DNA from: CAVUFH01 sp963740835 | Lineage (GTDB): Bacteria; Actinomycetota; Acidimicrobiia; IMCC26256; PALSA-610 | Length of the DNA: 64,000 bases | NCBI GenBank assembly: GCA_963740835.1 | Contig: CAVUFH010000003.1 | Coordinates: 558,001-622,000 of the forward strand | Direction of reading: 5' to 3' | Shown: one piece after another, positions 41,865 to 51,269 of the stretch | How positions within the stretch are numbered: position 1 is the first letter of the stretch | How the letters are laid out: each line of letters starts with the position of its first letter | Translations under genes and position numbers: made by a program | Notes under the pieces: generated by a model | The model's database searches: none | The model's input: only the letters and a program-made list of their open reading frames with translations | Told to the model about the DNA's origin: nothing

Positions 41865-42140
41865 TCACGCGTTCCGCTTGGCCCACAGGAACCCCCCGAC
41901 GGCCACGAAGATTCCGCCGAGCGTGAGCCATGAGGCCCAGACCTCGCCTTGGTACAGCTCGGTCAGGGCCCGGAACATTCCCGCGATCAGCAGTACGACG
42001 GCCGGGATGACGAGCAACGCCGCGAGCAGCCCGTACGTGATGGCCTTCGTCGCCGCGCGCGCGGGCACGACCGTCTTGTCCCGGGCGAGCGCGACCGCGC
42101 GATCGATGGCATCCGCGGCGTCGGTCGTCCAGTCGCTCAT
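41865..42140 (-). CDS. Small two-helix membrane protein
   Basis: 91 residues (ATG 42140 after GGACGAG; an ATG at 42212 is possible). Helices AITYGLLAALLVIPAVVLLI and WLTLGGIFVAVGGFLWAKRN flank a short loop. It lies between the anti-sigma-like gene and trxB. Not recognised; resembles small holin-like or phage-shock membrane proteins only in size. Confidence 0.65.
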   Translation of the reverse strand: MSDWTTDAADAIDRAVALARDKTVVPARAATKAITYGLLAALLVIPAVVLLIAGMFRALTELYQGEVWASWLTLGGIFVAVGGFLWAKRNA

Positions 42141-42223
42141 CTCGTCCAGTTCCACTCGTGAGGGCCACGGGTCATCGGCCCGAGCGGTGTCCCCCGACAA
42201 CGGAGCGTACATGCCGCGCGCGA

Positions 42224-43060
42224 TCACGTCCCTTGGTGCAGGAGCTGGGACACGAGCAGGCGGCAGGTGTCGCCGGCGTCGGCGGCGACGACGATCAGCG
42301 CGTCGTTGCCCCGGCGGAACACGAAGACTTCGCCCGGCGTGCCGGCGTACACGATCGATCCGTCGAGCACGAGCGCGGGATCGACGCCGAGGGCCTGCGC
42401 TTGCTTCGCGATGCAGGCGGCCGGTGCCGCCGAGTCGGCCGTCGCGCGGTTCTGCTCGAGCTGCGCAGTCGGCGCGCCCGGGCTTCCGAGCTCGGCCTCG
42501 ACTCGTTGCCGCAACGTGTCTGCGTTCTCGACCGTGCCGAAGCGGCGCGGTGCCGCGAGTGGCGCGACTGAGGTCGAGTCCGATCCGGACGCGCCCTGCG
42601 TTGCGTCGCCGGACTCCGCTCCCTTCGTCGCGCTCGTCGTGATGCTCGCGCCGCCCGACGCGGTGTTGCTGTCATCGCCGCCGCCCTTCGAGATGTTCGC
42701 GACCGCAACGCCGACACCGACGACGACGAGCAGCGCGGCCGCGGCTGCGACGTACTTCGCGAGCCGCGGTCGCCGCGACTCACGAGCGGAGGCGAGATCG
42801 TCGACGCGCGCGGCTCGGAGCGCACCGGCGACAAGCGCGTCGCGGTCCGGCGCCGGGAGCGGGGGCACCGCGGTCGCGTCGCGCGCGGCCGCGAGCGCGG
42901 CGCGCCGCTCGTCGACGCGAGGAGTGTCGTCGAGCAGCTCGCGCGCGATCGCCGGGGCGTATCCGTGGTCGCGGGCAGCGGCGTCGAACGCGCCGTCGAG
43001 CTCCGCGCTCAACAGCTCGTCCACGAGCTCAGGAGTGAGGGGTTCCATCGGGGCGGTCAC
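42224..43060 (-). CDS. Single-pass membrane anti-sigma-like protein
   Basis: 278 residues. N-terminal cytosolic part (LTPELVDELLSAELDGAFDA, repeated YAPAIARELLDDTPRVDERR) could bind the sigma factor encoded just upstream; one helix KYVAAAAALLVVVGVGVAVA near residue 120; an extracytoplasmic Ser/Thr/Gly linker and a compact C-terminal domain (VFVFRRGNDALIVVAADAGD). GTG 43060 overlaps the sigma stop (GTGA). Same place as Rv3912, the anti-SigM protein. Confidence 0.8.
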   Translation of the reverse strand: MTAPMEPLTPELVDELLSAELDGAFDAAARDHGYAPAIARELLDDTPRVDERRAALAAARDATAVPPLPAPDRDALVAGALRAARVDDLASARESRRPRLAKYVAAAAALLVVVGVGVAVANISKGGGDDSNTASGGASITTSATKGAESGDATQGASGSDSTSVAPLAAPRRFGTVENADTLRQRVEAELGSPGAPTAQLEQNRATADSAAPAACIAKQAQALGVDPALVLDGSIVYAGTPGEVFVFRRGNDALIVVAADAGDTCRLLVSQLLHQGT

Positions 43061-43635
43061 AGGGTTCGATTCGTTGGACGATTCGAGGTGCCGTCGCGGT
43101 TCCCGAGCGCCTCGGCGAGCGCGGCGCGGCCCCGGGCGATCCGCGAGCGCACCGTGCCGGCCGGGATGTCGAGCACCGTCGCGATCTCGGCGTAATCGAG
43201 CCCGGCCAGGTCGCGCAGTGCGACCGCGGCGCGGAACTCCTCGGGCAAGGTCGCGAGAGCGGCGTCCACGTCCACCACGTCCGCGACCCGCGTGTCGGTC
43301 GCGGGTTCGCTCGACACCGCTTCCGGCACGACCTCGACGGCTCGCGGGCGGCGTTGCCGGCGTCGAGATTCGTCGAGCGCCGCGTTCGTCGCCACCCGGT
43401 AGCACCACGTGGCGAACTGTGCGCGCCCGTCGAACGAGGTGATGCCGCGTGTGATGGCGATCAGCGCTTCCTGGGTCGCGTCGAGCGCGTCCTGGTCGTT
43501 GCCGAGGATCCGCCGGCAGACCGCGTGCACGCGGTCGACGTGCCGCGCGAGAAGGATGTCCACGGCGCCGCGTTCACCACGAGCGGCCGCAGCCGCGAGA
43601 TCGCGGTCGCTTCGCTGATCGTCCGGCGCGGCCAC
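43057..43635 (-). CDS. ECF RNA polymerase sigma factor (SigM-like)
   Basis: 192 residues. Region 2 (AVDILLARHVDRVHAVCRRI, NDQDALDATQEALIAITRGI, FATWCYRVATNAALDESRRR) and region 4 (ALATLPEEFRAAVALRDLAG, YAEIATVLDIPAGTVRSRIA). GTG 43635 lies 19 bases after degV; an upstream start at 43707 would overlap degV. Position between degV/murJ and trxB matches sigM of Mycobacterium. Held by the anti-sigma protein encoded downstream (inference). Confidence 0.9.
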   Translation of the reverse strand: MAAPDDQRSDRDLAAAAARGERGAVDILLARHVDRVHAVCRRILGNDQDALDATQEALIAITRGITSFDGRAQFATWCYRVATNAALDESRRRQRRPRAVEVVPEAVSSEPATDTRVADVVDVDAALATLPEEFRAAVALRDLAGLDYAEIATVLDIPAGTVRSRIARGRAALAEALGNRDGTSNRPTNRTL

Positions 43636-43654
43636 CGCGAGCAGGCGGGTGGCC

Positions 43655-44491
43655 TCAGCCCGCTTCGATCCAGGCGATCCCGAGGACGCGGGGTCCGGTG
43701 TGCACACCGATCACCGGCCCGATGTTGCCGACGACGATGTCGGCCTCGGGCACCCGCGGGCGGAGGAGGGCGAGGAACTCGTCGACATCGGGCGCGCCCG
43801 CGTGCAGCACCGCGATCTGTTCGACGCCGTGCTCCGGGACCCGATCGATGATGAACCGCAGCGCCTTGCTCCGGGTGCGGACCTTCCCGGCCTCGTCGAC
43901 GGCGCCGTCTACGACCGAGATGATCGGCTTGATCGAAAGCATCGAGCCGAGGAGCGCGCGGGCGCCGCCGATGCGGCCGCCCTTGCGCAAGTACTCGAGC
44001 GTGTCGAGCGCGGCCAAGACTCGCTGGTGGTCACGGCGGTCCTCGACGTCCGCGACGATCGCGGGCAGGTCTGCGCCGTCGGCCGCGCGCCGCGCGGCGC
44101 GGAGCACCAGGTTGCCGATACCCATCGACGCGCTCTTCGAGTCGACGATCGTGATCGGGCACAGGCCGTCGAGCGCCTTGGCCGCGACTTGCGCGGACTG
44201 CATCGTGGCCGACAGCTGCGCGGAGAGGTTGATGCAGACGATGCCGTCCGCTCCGGAGTCGGCGAGTCGGCGGAAGGTCTCCTCGAACGCACCCACCGAC
44301 GGGGCCGCGGTCTCCGGGAGCACGGCGGATTTCTCGAGCTCGCGCCAGAAGTCGGCGGTGCTCAGCTCCTTGCGGTCGACGTACTCCTTGTCACCGAACC
44401 GGATCGTGAGCGGGACGATCTCGATCCCGAGCTCGTCGCAGGCGTCCTGCGGGAGGTCCGAAGCGCTGTCGGTGACGATGCGAACGACCAT
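43655..44491 (-). CDS. DegV family fatty-acid-binding protein
   Basis: 278 residues. VRIVTDSASDLPQDACDELG at the start, FGDKEYVDRKELSTADFW, the TAAPSVGAFEETFRRLADSG lipid-site segment, and VVGNIGPVIGVHTGPRVLGI at the end. DegV/FakB proteins bind fatty acids for use by fatty-acid kinase. ATG 44491 behind AGGAGG. Confidence 0.93.
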   Translation of the reverse strand: MVVRIVTDSASDLPQDACDELGIEIVPLTIRFGDKEYVDRKELSTADFWRELEKSAVLPETAAPSVGAFEETFRRLADSGADGIVCINLSAQLSATMQSAQVAAKALDGLCPITIVDSKSASMGIGNLVLRAARRAADGADLPAIVADVEDRRDHQRVLAALDTLEYLRKGGRIGGARALLGSMLSIKPIISVVDGAVDEAGKVRTRSKALRFIIDRVPEHGVEQIAVLHAGAPDVDEFLALLRPRVPEADIVVGNIGPVIGVHTGPRVLGIAWIEAG

Positions 44492-44569
44492 CAATCCTCC
44501 TGGGCTGTCTTCGAAGGGGTTCCTCGTCGACGCGTGGGTGTGCTTCCGATACTCCGGACCGGCCCATGG

Positions 44570-46198
44570 TTACACGTCTGTACGGCTCGCGCCGCGCCGG
44601 CGGAGCACCCGGGCGAGCCCGCGCAGCTCGTCGGAGCGGAGCGCAGCGAGTACCGCGACGTACACGATGCTGCCGGCGATCGCGCCGACGGTGGCCGCGA
44701 CCGCGGCCCGCACGGGCGTGTCGTGCCCGATCGCACCGGCGCACACGGCCGCGACGACGCCGAGCGCGGCGGCACCCACGAGCGACTTGAGCGCAGTCGT
44801 TCGCACCGGTGCGGGCAGCAGATCGCCGACCCGGCGCTGCAACAGCACCAGGGCGAGCACGGCCGCGATCGCGTACGCGCCCGCGTACGCGAGCGAGAGC
44901 CCGCGGACGCCGAGTGCGGGGAACAACGCGAGCGCCAGCAACACGTTGCACACGTTCTCAGTCGTGTTGATGAAGAACGGGGTGCGCGTGTTCTGCTGCG
45001 CGTAGAACCCGCGCAGCGTGAAGAGGTACACGGAGAACGGCACCAGCCCGATGGCGAAACCCTGGAGGACGTCTGCGGTCACCGCGGCATCGTGCACGTC
45101 GAAGCCACCGCGTACGAGCACTGCGACCGCGGGTTGGGCGAGCACCGCGAGTGCGACCGACGACGGGACCACCGCGAGCAGCAGGTACCGGAGGCCGAGC
45201 GTGAAGTCGTCGCGCATGCCGGGCATGTCGCGAGCAGCCGCCCGCCGTGCGATCTCCGGTTCGGTCGTGGTCATGATCGAGACCGCGAACAGGCCGTGCG
45301 GGAGCTGGAAGAAGATGAACGCGTACTGGTACGCGGACACGTCGCCCGCCGACCCCGTGGACGCGAGGATCAGCACGACGAGCAACGCGATCTGGTTCGT
45401 GATGACGTAGCCGACGGTCCAGCCCGACAACCGGACCACCCGGCGCACGGCTTCGTGGCGCCAGTCGAACACGAAGCGGAGGTGCGCGCCGGCGCGGGAC
45501 ATCGCCGGCACGAGCACGAGCGCCATCGCTGCGATACCGGCAGTCGTGCCCAGGCCGAGCAGGAGTTGCAGGCCGCGGTCGCCGGCGATCTTCTCGACGT
45601 CGGTCCACTCGGACTGCGGACCGGTGGCAACCTTCGTGAACGCCAGCAGGACGCAGACGACCACGACGTTGTTGAGGACCGGCGCGTACGCCGCGGCCGC
45701 GAAGCGACGGCGCGCGTTGAGCAACGCGCTCGCCAACGCGGTGAAGCCGTAGAAGCACATCTGGGGCAGGAAGCACCGGATGAGGAACGTCATCGTCTCG
45801 AGCTGCGCGGCGCGCTCCGCGCCGTGTGCGTCGATCGAGTACAGGCGGGCGATCGCGGGTGCGAAGATCATCGCGATCGCGGTGAGCACCACGAGCACCG
45901 TCAGCGTGACGGTGAACACGGCCGAGGTCGCGCGTTCGTCGCGGCGATGCAGGTGATCGACGAACACCGGCACGAGCGTCGCGGACAGGACACCGCCGAT
46001 GAGCAGCTCGTACACGATGTTCGGCGTCGTGTTCGCGAGGTTGTAGGTGTCGGCGAGCGTCGCCTGGCCGAGCGCGTACGCGAGCACGGCGACTCGCACG
46101 AGACCCGTGACGCGGGAGAGCAGCGTGCCGAGCGCGACGACCGAGCTCGACCGGACCAGGCGTGACGCGGAGGAGGGCTCGACCGCCGCGGTGCTCAC
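44570..46198 (-). CDS. murJ: Lipid II flippase MurJ
   Basis: 542 residues with about 14 membrane helices of the MOP/MviN family (RVTGLVRVAVLAYALGQATL, LLIGGVLSATLVPVFVDHLH, IRCFLPQMCFYGFTALASAL, ATSAVFTVTLTVLVVLTAIA). It flips lipid II across the membrane. It lacks the cytosolic pseudokinase part of the mycobacterial protein. GTG 46198 overlaps the stop of the DUF6049 gene by four bases. Confidence 0.95.
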   Translation of the reverse strand: MSTAAVEPSSASRLVRSSSVVALGTLLSRVTGLVRVAVLAYALGQATLADTYNLANTTPNIVYELLIGGVLSATLVPVFVDHLHRRDERATSAVFTVTLTVLVVLTAIAMIFAPAIARLYSIDAHGAERAAQLETMTFLIRCFLPQMCFYGFTALASALLNARRRFAAAAYAPVLNNVVVVCVLLAFTKVATGPQSEWTDVEKIAGDRGLQLLLGLGTTAGIAAMALVLVPAMSRAGAHLRFVFDWRHEAVRRVVRLSGWTVGYVITNQIALLVVLILASTGSAGDVSAYQYAFIFFQLPHGLFAVSIMTTTEPEIARRAAARDMPGMRDDFTLGLRYLLLAVVPSSVALAVLAQPAVAVLVRGGFDVHDAAVTADVLQGFAIGLVPFSVYLFTLRGFYAQQNTRTPFFINTTENVCNVLLALALFPALGVRGLSLAYAGAYAIAAVLALVLLQRRVGDLLPAPVRTTALKSLVGAAALGVVAAVCAGAIGHDTPVRAAVAATVGAIAGSIVYVAVLAALRSDELRGLARVLRRRGASRTDV

Positions 46199-48183
46199 GG
46201 CGCCGCGATGGCGCGGCGGGCGCGCCGCGTGCGCCGGAAGTGGTTCGCCCACCACAACGCGAGGAAGAGCAGCGCGCCCACCGTCAGGGCCGCACCCGCA
46301 CCGCTGAACACCGCCGAGCGCACCGACACCTTTTCGGGTTCGCCGAGCGGCACCACGCCATCACCGGTGGCGAGCGACACCGTCATCGTAAATGTCCCCG
46401 ACGCGCGCGCCTCGACGGCGAATCGCTGCGTCGTCGTGCCCTCGGGCAGCACGAGGACCTTCTCGGCGCCGTCGGGGAACAGCAGCTTCTCGCTCGCGAG
46501 GTGTACCTGCACGGTCACCGGTTTGCCGGAGTGGTTGACGAAGCTGAGCGGGATGTCGGCGCGCCGGGCGGTCACCGTCACGCGCCGGCCGGTGGTCGAG
46601 ACGCCCTGTTGCACGGCCGTGAGCGCGTCACTGATCACCGCGAGGTCGGCGTTGGCCTGCGCGGGGGTGTTGTCGGTGCTCAGCGCGAGGCGGAGGCCTT
46701 GCGCACCGGCTGCGATGTCGGGATCGTTCGCGCCCACTGTGCTCTGCAGCGCGGCCTGTTCCTCCTGCGCGTTCGAGTAGGCCGGCGCACTAATGGGGAA
46801 CGCCGCGGGCGTATGCGGCGCGAGGTTCCGCACCACTGGCTCGTCGTTCCGCGTTGCCGCGGGCACCGAGGTGAAGAGCTGGTCGAGGGTGACGGGTCGG
46901 ATGTAGGGGTTGTCGCGGAGGCCCTCGAGGAGCGTGCGCTCGGCCGGCACATCGGGCGTCCAGCGCGCCGGCGTCGCGAGCACGACCCCCGCAGCATTGT
47001 CTTGCTCGAACGTGAGGACCGAGAGCGCGGCCAGCAGTCGTTGCGCGCGGAGCGCGGGAGACGCGTCGCCCGCGAGCAGATCCTCGTACTGCGGGCTCGT
47101 CGCGGCCGCGGGCATGGTGCCGTCACTCGCGCTCAACGCGAACGGAGCGAGTGTGTCCTCATGGCTGATGTCCGCGATCGACGCGGTGCGCACCACGACG
47201 CGGTCGACGAGCAGGCCGCGTATGCGCGCGAGCGTTGGCGCGTCGATCGGGTCGACGAACGCGGTGCGGGTGTCGGGGGAGACGCCCGTGATCTGGTCGA
47301 GCGTCGCCGAGCCGGCGCGCAACTGGTCGGGGAGTTGCGCACCGAGCCCAGCGGCCTCGAGGGAGGTGAGATCGATCGGAACGTACGGCGCGGGCAGCAG
47401 CTGGTTGGTCGGCCGCTCGACCGCGGCGTTGACGCTCGCGAGTCCGGCGCCGAGACGGGAGTCCGCCTGGGCGAGGGCCTCCCAGGACTCGACCGTCTCC
47501 GGTCCGACCTCGAGCGTCAACGGCATCGAGCTCGCGGTCTCCAGCAGGTCGGCGATGTCGGCGAGACGCCCGCCCGGCGCCAGCTCGGAGAGCACCGCGT
47601 CGTTCGTCGAACCGTCGGCGTTGCGCGCGGGCGCGGCCACGACGCTCCAGATCGAGGCCAAGCGCACCGGGTCCGTTTCGGCCGGGCTGGCCAGCGGATC
47701 CGCCACGACGATCCACGTCACGAACGACGCGAGCGTCTCGTCGGTGCGCAGTGCCAGCTCGAGCGGGTACACGCCGGGCGGCATCGACGCGTCGAAGTGC
47801 GGTGTCGTCAGCGAGCCTTGCAACCCGAACGTGATGAGCGCGGCGCCTTGCGCGTCGCGTGGCAGGAGGCTGACGGGAACCGTCATGGTGTCGATGCGGT
47901 TCCCGAGCCGGTCGCCTTCGATCGTGCGGTCGAACGCGGTCGTGGTCGTCACCGGTTGGTGCATGCGCATCCGCAGCTGGACGTCGGGCTCCCCTGCGAG
48001 CAGCGATGCCGGGATGTCGAGGCGGAGCGTGACGTCGCCATGGACCGGGGTCCACGCGGGCTGGGCGAGCAAGGCGAACAGCGGTTCGGCCGCGCGTGCG
48101 GATCGCGCACTCGCGGCGGGCACCGCGAGCGCGACCGTCAGCAACCCGAGGAAGAGGACAAGGGCGCGCCGGAGTCCGGTCAC
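46195..48183 (-). CDS. DUF6049 secreted/membrane protein
   Basis: 662 residues. Signal peptide (ALVLFLGLLTVALAVPAASA), a large extracytoplasmic part with beta domains at both ends, and a C-terminal helix ALTVGALLFLALWWANHFRR. This is the counterpart of Rv3909, upstream of murJ in actinobacteria; function unknown, presumably envelope related. GTG 48183 overlaps the GNAT stop by four bases; overlaps murJ at its end likewise. Confidence 0.85.
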   Translation of the reverse strand: MTGLRRALVLFLGLLTVALAVPAASARSARAAEPLFALLAQPAWTPVHGDVTLRLDIPASLLAGEPDVQLRMRMHQPVTTTTAFDRTIEGDRLGNRIDTMTVPVSLLPRDAQGAALITFGLQGSLTTPHFDASMPPGVYPLELALRTDETLASFVTWIVVADPLASPAETDPVRLASIWSVVAAPARNADGSTNDAVLSELAPGGRLADIADLLETASSMPLTLEVGPETVESWEALAQADSRLGAGLASVNAAVERPTNQLLPAPYVPIDLTSLEAAGLGAQLPDQLRAGSATLDQITGVSPDTRTAFVDPIDAPTLARIRGLLVDRVVVRTASIADISHEDTLAPFALSASDGTMPAAATSPQYEDLLAGDASPALRAQRLLAALSVLTFEQDNAAGVVLATPARWTPDVPAERTLLEGLRDNPYIRPVTLDQLFTSVPAATRNDEPVVRNLAPHTPAAFPISAPAYSNAQEEQAALQSTVGANDPDIAAGAQGLRLALSTDNTPAQANADLAVISDALTAVQQGVSTTGRRVTVTARRADIPLSFVNHSGKPVTVQVHLASEKLLFPDGAEKVLVLPEGTTTQRFAVEARASGTFTMTVSLATGDGVVPLGEPEKVSVRSAVFSGAGAALTVGALLFLALWWANHFRRTRRARRAIAAP

Positions 48184-48869
48184 AGCGTGCGTCCGAGGAC
48201 ACAGAGCCCGATGGGCATCGGCGTGAAGCCGACGCGCTGGTACAGCGCGTAGGCGCGATCGTTGTCGGACTGCGTGTTGACGTATGCGCGCCTCGCACCG
48301 CGGGTGCGCAACCACTGCAGACCGTCGGTGAGCAGCGCCGCGCCCGCGCCGCGGCCCTGGACGTCGGGATGGACGGCGAGCCGCTGGACGTAGCCGTCTG
48401 TGTGCGCACGACCGAACAGCGCGTACCCGACCGGACCGGTGGCGCGGGTGATCCGGAACTGCGAGGTCGGGGTCGCGCGCGCGGCCTGTCGCAATCCGTC
48501 GCGGTCGAACGCCCAGAACTCGTCGAACGCGGCCTGGTCGGTTGCCAGCAACATGTCACGTTCGCGGCGCCGGGCCCGGCGCGTCCGGCCGGTCTCCGCG
48601 GGGAGGTGTTGCAGGTCGTGGCCGAGGACGCGGAGGCGGCCGCGCACCGCGAACCCCGCGTCGACGAGGGGCAGGGTGGCCGCGGGCGCGAGCGCGTTGG
48701 TGACGACCTCGCGGTAGCCGGCGGCGCGGACGCGTTCGAGGAGCCGATCCACGGATGCGGGCGCGAGCGTCCCCCGACCGCGGAGGGCGAGCGAGGCGAC
48801 GTCGGCCCGTCCGTGCCAGGCCGCGATGCGAACGACGCCGCCGTGAAAACGGAACGACTGCGTCTTCAT
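48180..48869 (-). CDS. GNAT family N-acetyltransferase
   Basis: 229 residues. The second half is a GNAT domain: TDGYVQRLAVHPDVQGRGAG is motif A with the Q/RxxGxG/A loop, followed by TDGLQWLRTRGARRAYVNTQ and NDRAYALYQRVGFTPMP. The first 90 residues form a partial second GNAT-like fold. Acetyl acceptor unknown. ATG 48869. First gene of the DUF6049-murJ group. Confidence 0.88.
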   Translation of the reverse strand: MKTQSFRFHGGVVRIAAWHGRADVASLALRGRGTLAPASVDRLLERVRAAGYREVVTNALAPAATLPLVDAGFAVRGRLRVLGHDLQHLPAETGRTRRARRRERDMLLATDQAAFDEFWAFDRDGLRQAARATPTSQFRITRATGPVGYALFGRAHTDGYVQRLAVHPDVQGRGAGAALLTDGLQWLRTRGARRAYVNTQSDNDRAYALYQRVGFTPMPIGLCVLGRTL

Positions 48870-48920
48870 TCGAGGCGAAAGCGTAGTGATGGAAGCGCCG
48901 AACAACGGAGTACCGCCCGC

Positions 48921-48985
48921 TCGGGCCCGGCATGGCGCCCATTCGGGCCCGGTCGGCGTCCATTGGAGCCCGGTGTGGCGTCCAC
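48921..48985 (+). repeat. Three imperfect 21-22 bp direct repeats
   Basis: Units at 48921-48942, 48943-48963 and 48964-48985, of the form (t)cgggcccgg....ggcgtccat, in the 159-base gap between the divergent GNAT and deacetylase genes. Possible operator array. Confidence 0.75.
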
Positions 48986-49028
48986 ATGTTGCAGATCAGG
49001 GGCCGGGTCGGGTGGGTAGCCTCCGCCG

Positions 49029-50030
49029 ATGCTGCTGGTCGCGACTGACCCGCGATTCGCGGAGCACGATCCCGGCCGCGGGCATCCGGAGCGGCCGGCC
49101 CGTTTGCACGCCGTGCTCGAGGGCCTGCGCGCCGCGGACCTCGACGGTGCGGTCCGGGAGCTCCCCGCGCGCGTCGCGACTCGGGCCGAGATCGAACGGG
49201 TGCATCGTGGCGCCTACCTGGACCAGCTCGAAGCGTTCTGCCGGCGGGGTGGCGGCGCTCTCGATCGCGATACCTCGGCCTCCGCGGCGTCATGGGACGC
49301 GGCGGTCCTCGCGGCCGGGTCCGGACTCGCGGCGATCGAGGCGCTCGAGCGCGGCGACGGCGACGCCGCGTTCTGCGCGGTACGGCCGCCCGGTCACCAC
49401 GCGGAACCGGGCCACGCGATGGGCTTCTGCTTGTTGAACAACGTCGCGGTCGCGGCGGCCGCGCTCCGCGAGCAGGGCCGGCGGGTCCTCATCGTCGACT
49501 GGGACGCGCACCACGGCAACGGAACCCAGGACGTGTTCTTCGCCGACCCCGACGTCATGTACGTGTCACTCCACGAGTGGCCGCTCTATCCCGGCACCGG
49601 TCGGCTCGACGATGTCGGCGTCGGCGCCGGCCTCGGCACGACCGTCAACTTTCCCCTGCCCGCCGGCGCGACCGGCGACGTCTATCTGGGAGCGCTCGAC
49701 ACCGTGGTCGCACCACTCGCCGAGCGCTTCGCTCCGGACTGGGTGCTCGTGTCTGCGGGGTTCGACGCGCACCGGGCCGATCCGCTGACCGGCTTGGGCC
49801 TGCGATCCGGGGACTTCGCGGATATTGCCGCCCGAGTGAGCGAATTCGCCCCTCACGGGCGAACCGTGGCGTTCCTCGAGGGCGGCTACGACCTGGACGC
49901 GCTGCGGGATTCGGTGGCGGCGACCGCGTCGGCCCTGGTCGGAGGGTCGGAGCGCCCGGAACCGGCCACCGCCGGCGGTCCGGGGGCCGCCATCGTGCAC
50001 GCGGCCCGAGATCTGCACACTTCGCAATAG
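49029..50030 (+). CDS. Histone deacetylase superfamily (AcuC-like) hydrolase
   Basis: 333 residues. Zinc amidohydrolase with catalytic His pair in RPPGHHAEPGHAMGFCLLNN, metal ligands in DWDAHHGNGTQD, SAGFDAHRADPL, and the Gly-rich FLEGGYDLDAL. Removes acetyl or other acyl groups from lysine or polyamines. ATG start. Confidence 0.93.
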   Translation: MLLVATDPRFAEHDPGRGHPERPARLHAVLEGLRAADLDGAVRELPARVATRAEIERVHRGAYLDQLEAFCRRGGGALDRDTSASAASWDAAVLAAGSGLAAIEALERGDGDAAFCAVRPPGHHAEPGHAMGFCLLNNVAVAAAALREQGRRVLIVDWDAHHGNGTQDVFFADPDVMYVSLHEWPLYPGTGRLDDVGVGAGLGTTVNFPLPAGATGDVYLGALDTVVAPLAERFAPDWVLVSAGFDAHRADPLTGLGLRSGDFADIAARVSEFAPHGRTVAFLEGGYDLDALRDSVAATASALVGGSERPEPATAGGPGAAIVHAARDLHTSQ

Positions 50031-50087
50031 CCCTCCAGCAAACCCCTGCACCTGCCGATCAGGTCTTGTCAGGGAGGTGCTTGGCCC

Positions 50088-51197
50088 GTGTTGGACCTCG
50101 ATCAGCTGCTTCGTTACGCCGTCGAACGACGCGCGTCGGACGTGCACATCAAGGTCGGATCGCCGCCGTTCATCCGCATCGATGGACGGCTCGAGCGGAC
50201 CGACTACGAACCGGTCTCGCCCGTCGAGACCGAGCGCATCGCGTTCGCGATCATGCCGAAGCAACGGGCCGAGGAGTTCATCGCGTCGAGCGAAGCGGAC
50301 TTCGCCTACTCCGTCGCCGGATTGGGTCGCTTCCGCGCCAACGTGTTGCGCCAGCGCGGCTCGGTCGGCCTCGTCATGAGGAAGGTGCAGAGCGAGATCG
50401 CCGACTTCGAAGAGCTCGGGCTGCCGCCTGCGGTGCGCCAGCTCACCCAGCACCCGCGCGGGCTCGTGCTCGTCACCGGCCCGACCGGGTCCGGGAAGAC
50501 GACGACGCTCGCGGCGATGGTCGACTACATCAACGCGACGTCGCAGCGGCACATCATCACGATCGAAGACCCGATCGAGGTGCTGCACGCCGACAAGTCC
50601 TCGATCGTCAACCAGCGCGAGGTCGGCACGGACACCGCGGACTTCCACGCCGCGATGAAGCGGGTCCTCCGTCAGGACCCGGACGTGATCCTCGTCGGCG
50701 AGATGCGTGACTCGGAGACCGTCCGCACCGCGCTCGCCGCGGCGGAGACCGGCCACCTCGTGTTCTCGACGCTGCACACGATCAGCGCGACCGACTCGAT
50801 CAATCGCGTCGTCGACTTCTTCCCGCCGCACGAACAGAAGCAGACCCGCATGTCGTTGGCGGCGTCGCTGCGAGGCATCGTCAGCCAGCGCCTCGTCGAG
50901 AAGCGGGTCGGCGGTCGGGCGCCGGCGGTCGAGGTCCTCGTCGCCACCGGCCGCGTGTTCGACAAGATCGTGAACGCGGAAGAGACGCACGAGATCGAGA
51001 CGATCATCGCCGAAGGCGAGTTCTACGGGATGCAGACGTTCGACCAGAGCCTGCTCGACCTCTACGGCCGCGGTGTCATCGAGCTGCGCGAGGCGATGTC
51101 CGCGTCTACCAGCCCCCACGACCTGCGCCTCATGATCGAGCAGTGGACGATGGCCCAGGCTGCGCAACAGCAGCAGGCCGCGGCCGCCGGTTCCTGA
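50088..51197 (+). CDS. pilT: Twitching motility ATPase PilT
   Basis: 369 residues. N-terminal PAS-like part (AVERRASDVHIKVGSPPFIR), Walker A GPTGSGKTTT, the Asp box IITIEDPIEVLH, Walker B ILVGEMRDSETVRTAL, and His box HLVFSTLHT. Retraction motor of type IV pili. GTG behind GGGAGG. No other pilus gene is in the window. Confidence 0.95.
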   Translation: MLDLDQLLRYAVERRASDVHIKVGSPPFIRIDGRLERTDYEPVSPVETERIAFAIMPKQRAEEFIASSEADFAYSVAGLGRFRANVLRQRGSVGLVMRKVQSEIADFEELGLPPAVRQLTQHPRGLVLVTGPTGSGKTTTLAAMVDYINATSQRHIITIEDPIEVLHADKSSIVNQREVGTDTADFHAAMKRVLRQDPDVILVGEMRDSETVRTALAAAETGHLVFSTLHTISATDSINRVVDFFPPHEQKQTRMSLAASLRGIVSQRLVEKRVGGRAPAVEVLVATGRVFDKIVNAEETHEIETIIAEGEFYGMQTFDQSLLDLYGRGVIELREAMSASTSPHDLRLMIEQWTMAQAAQQQQAAAAGS

Positions 51198-51269
51198 TCG
51201 ATCGCGTTCAGAACCGGTTGAACGCCTGACAACTCGGGCGGGACCTCCCGCGGCCGCGAGAATACGGAC

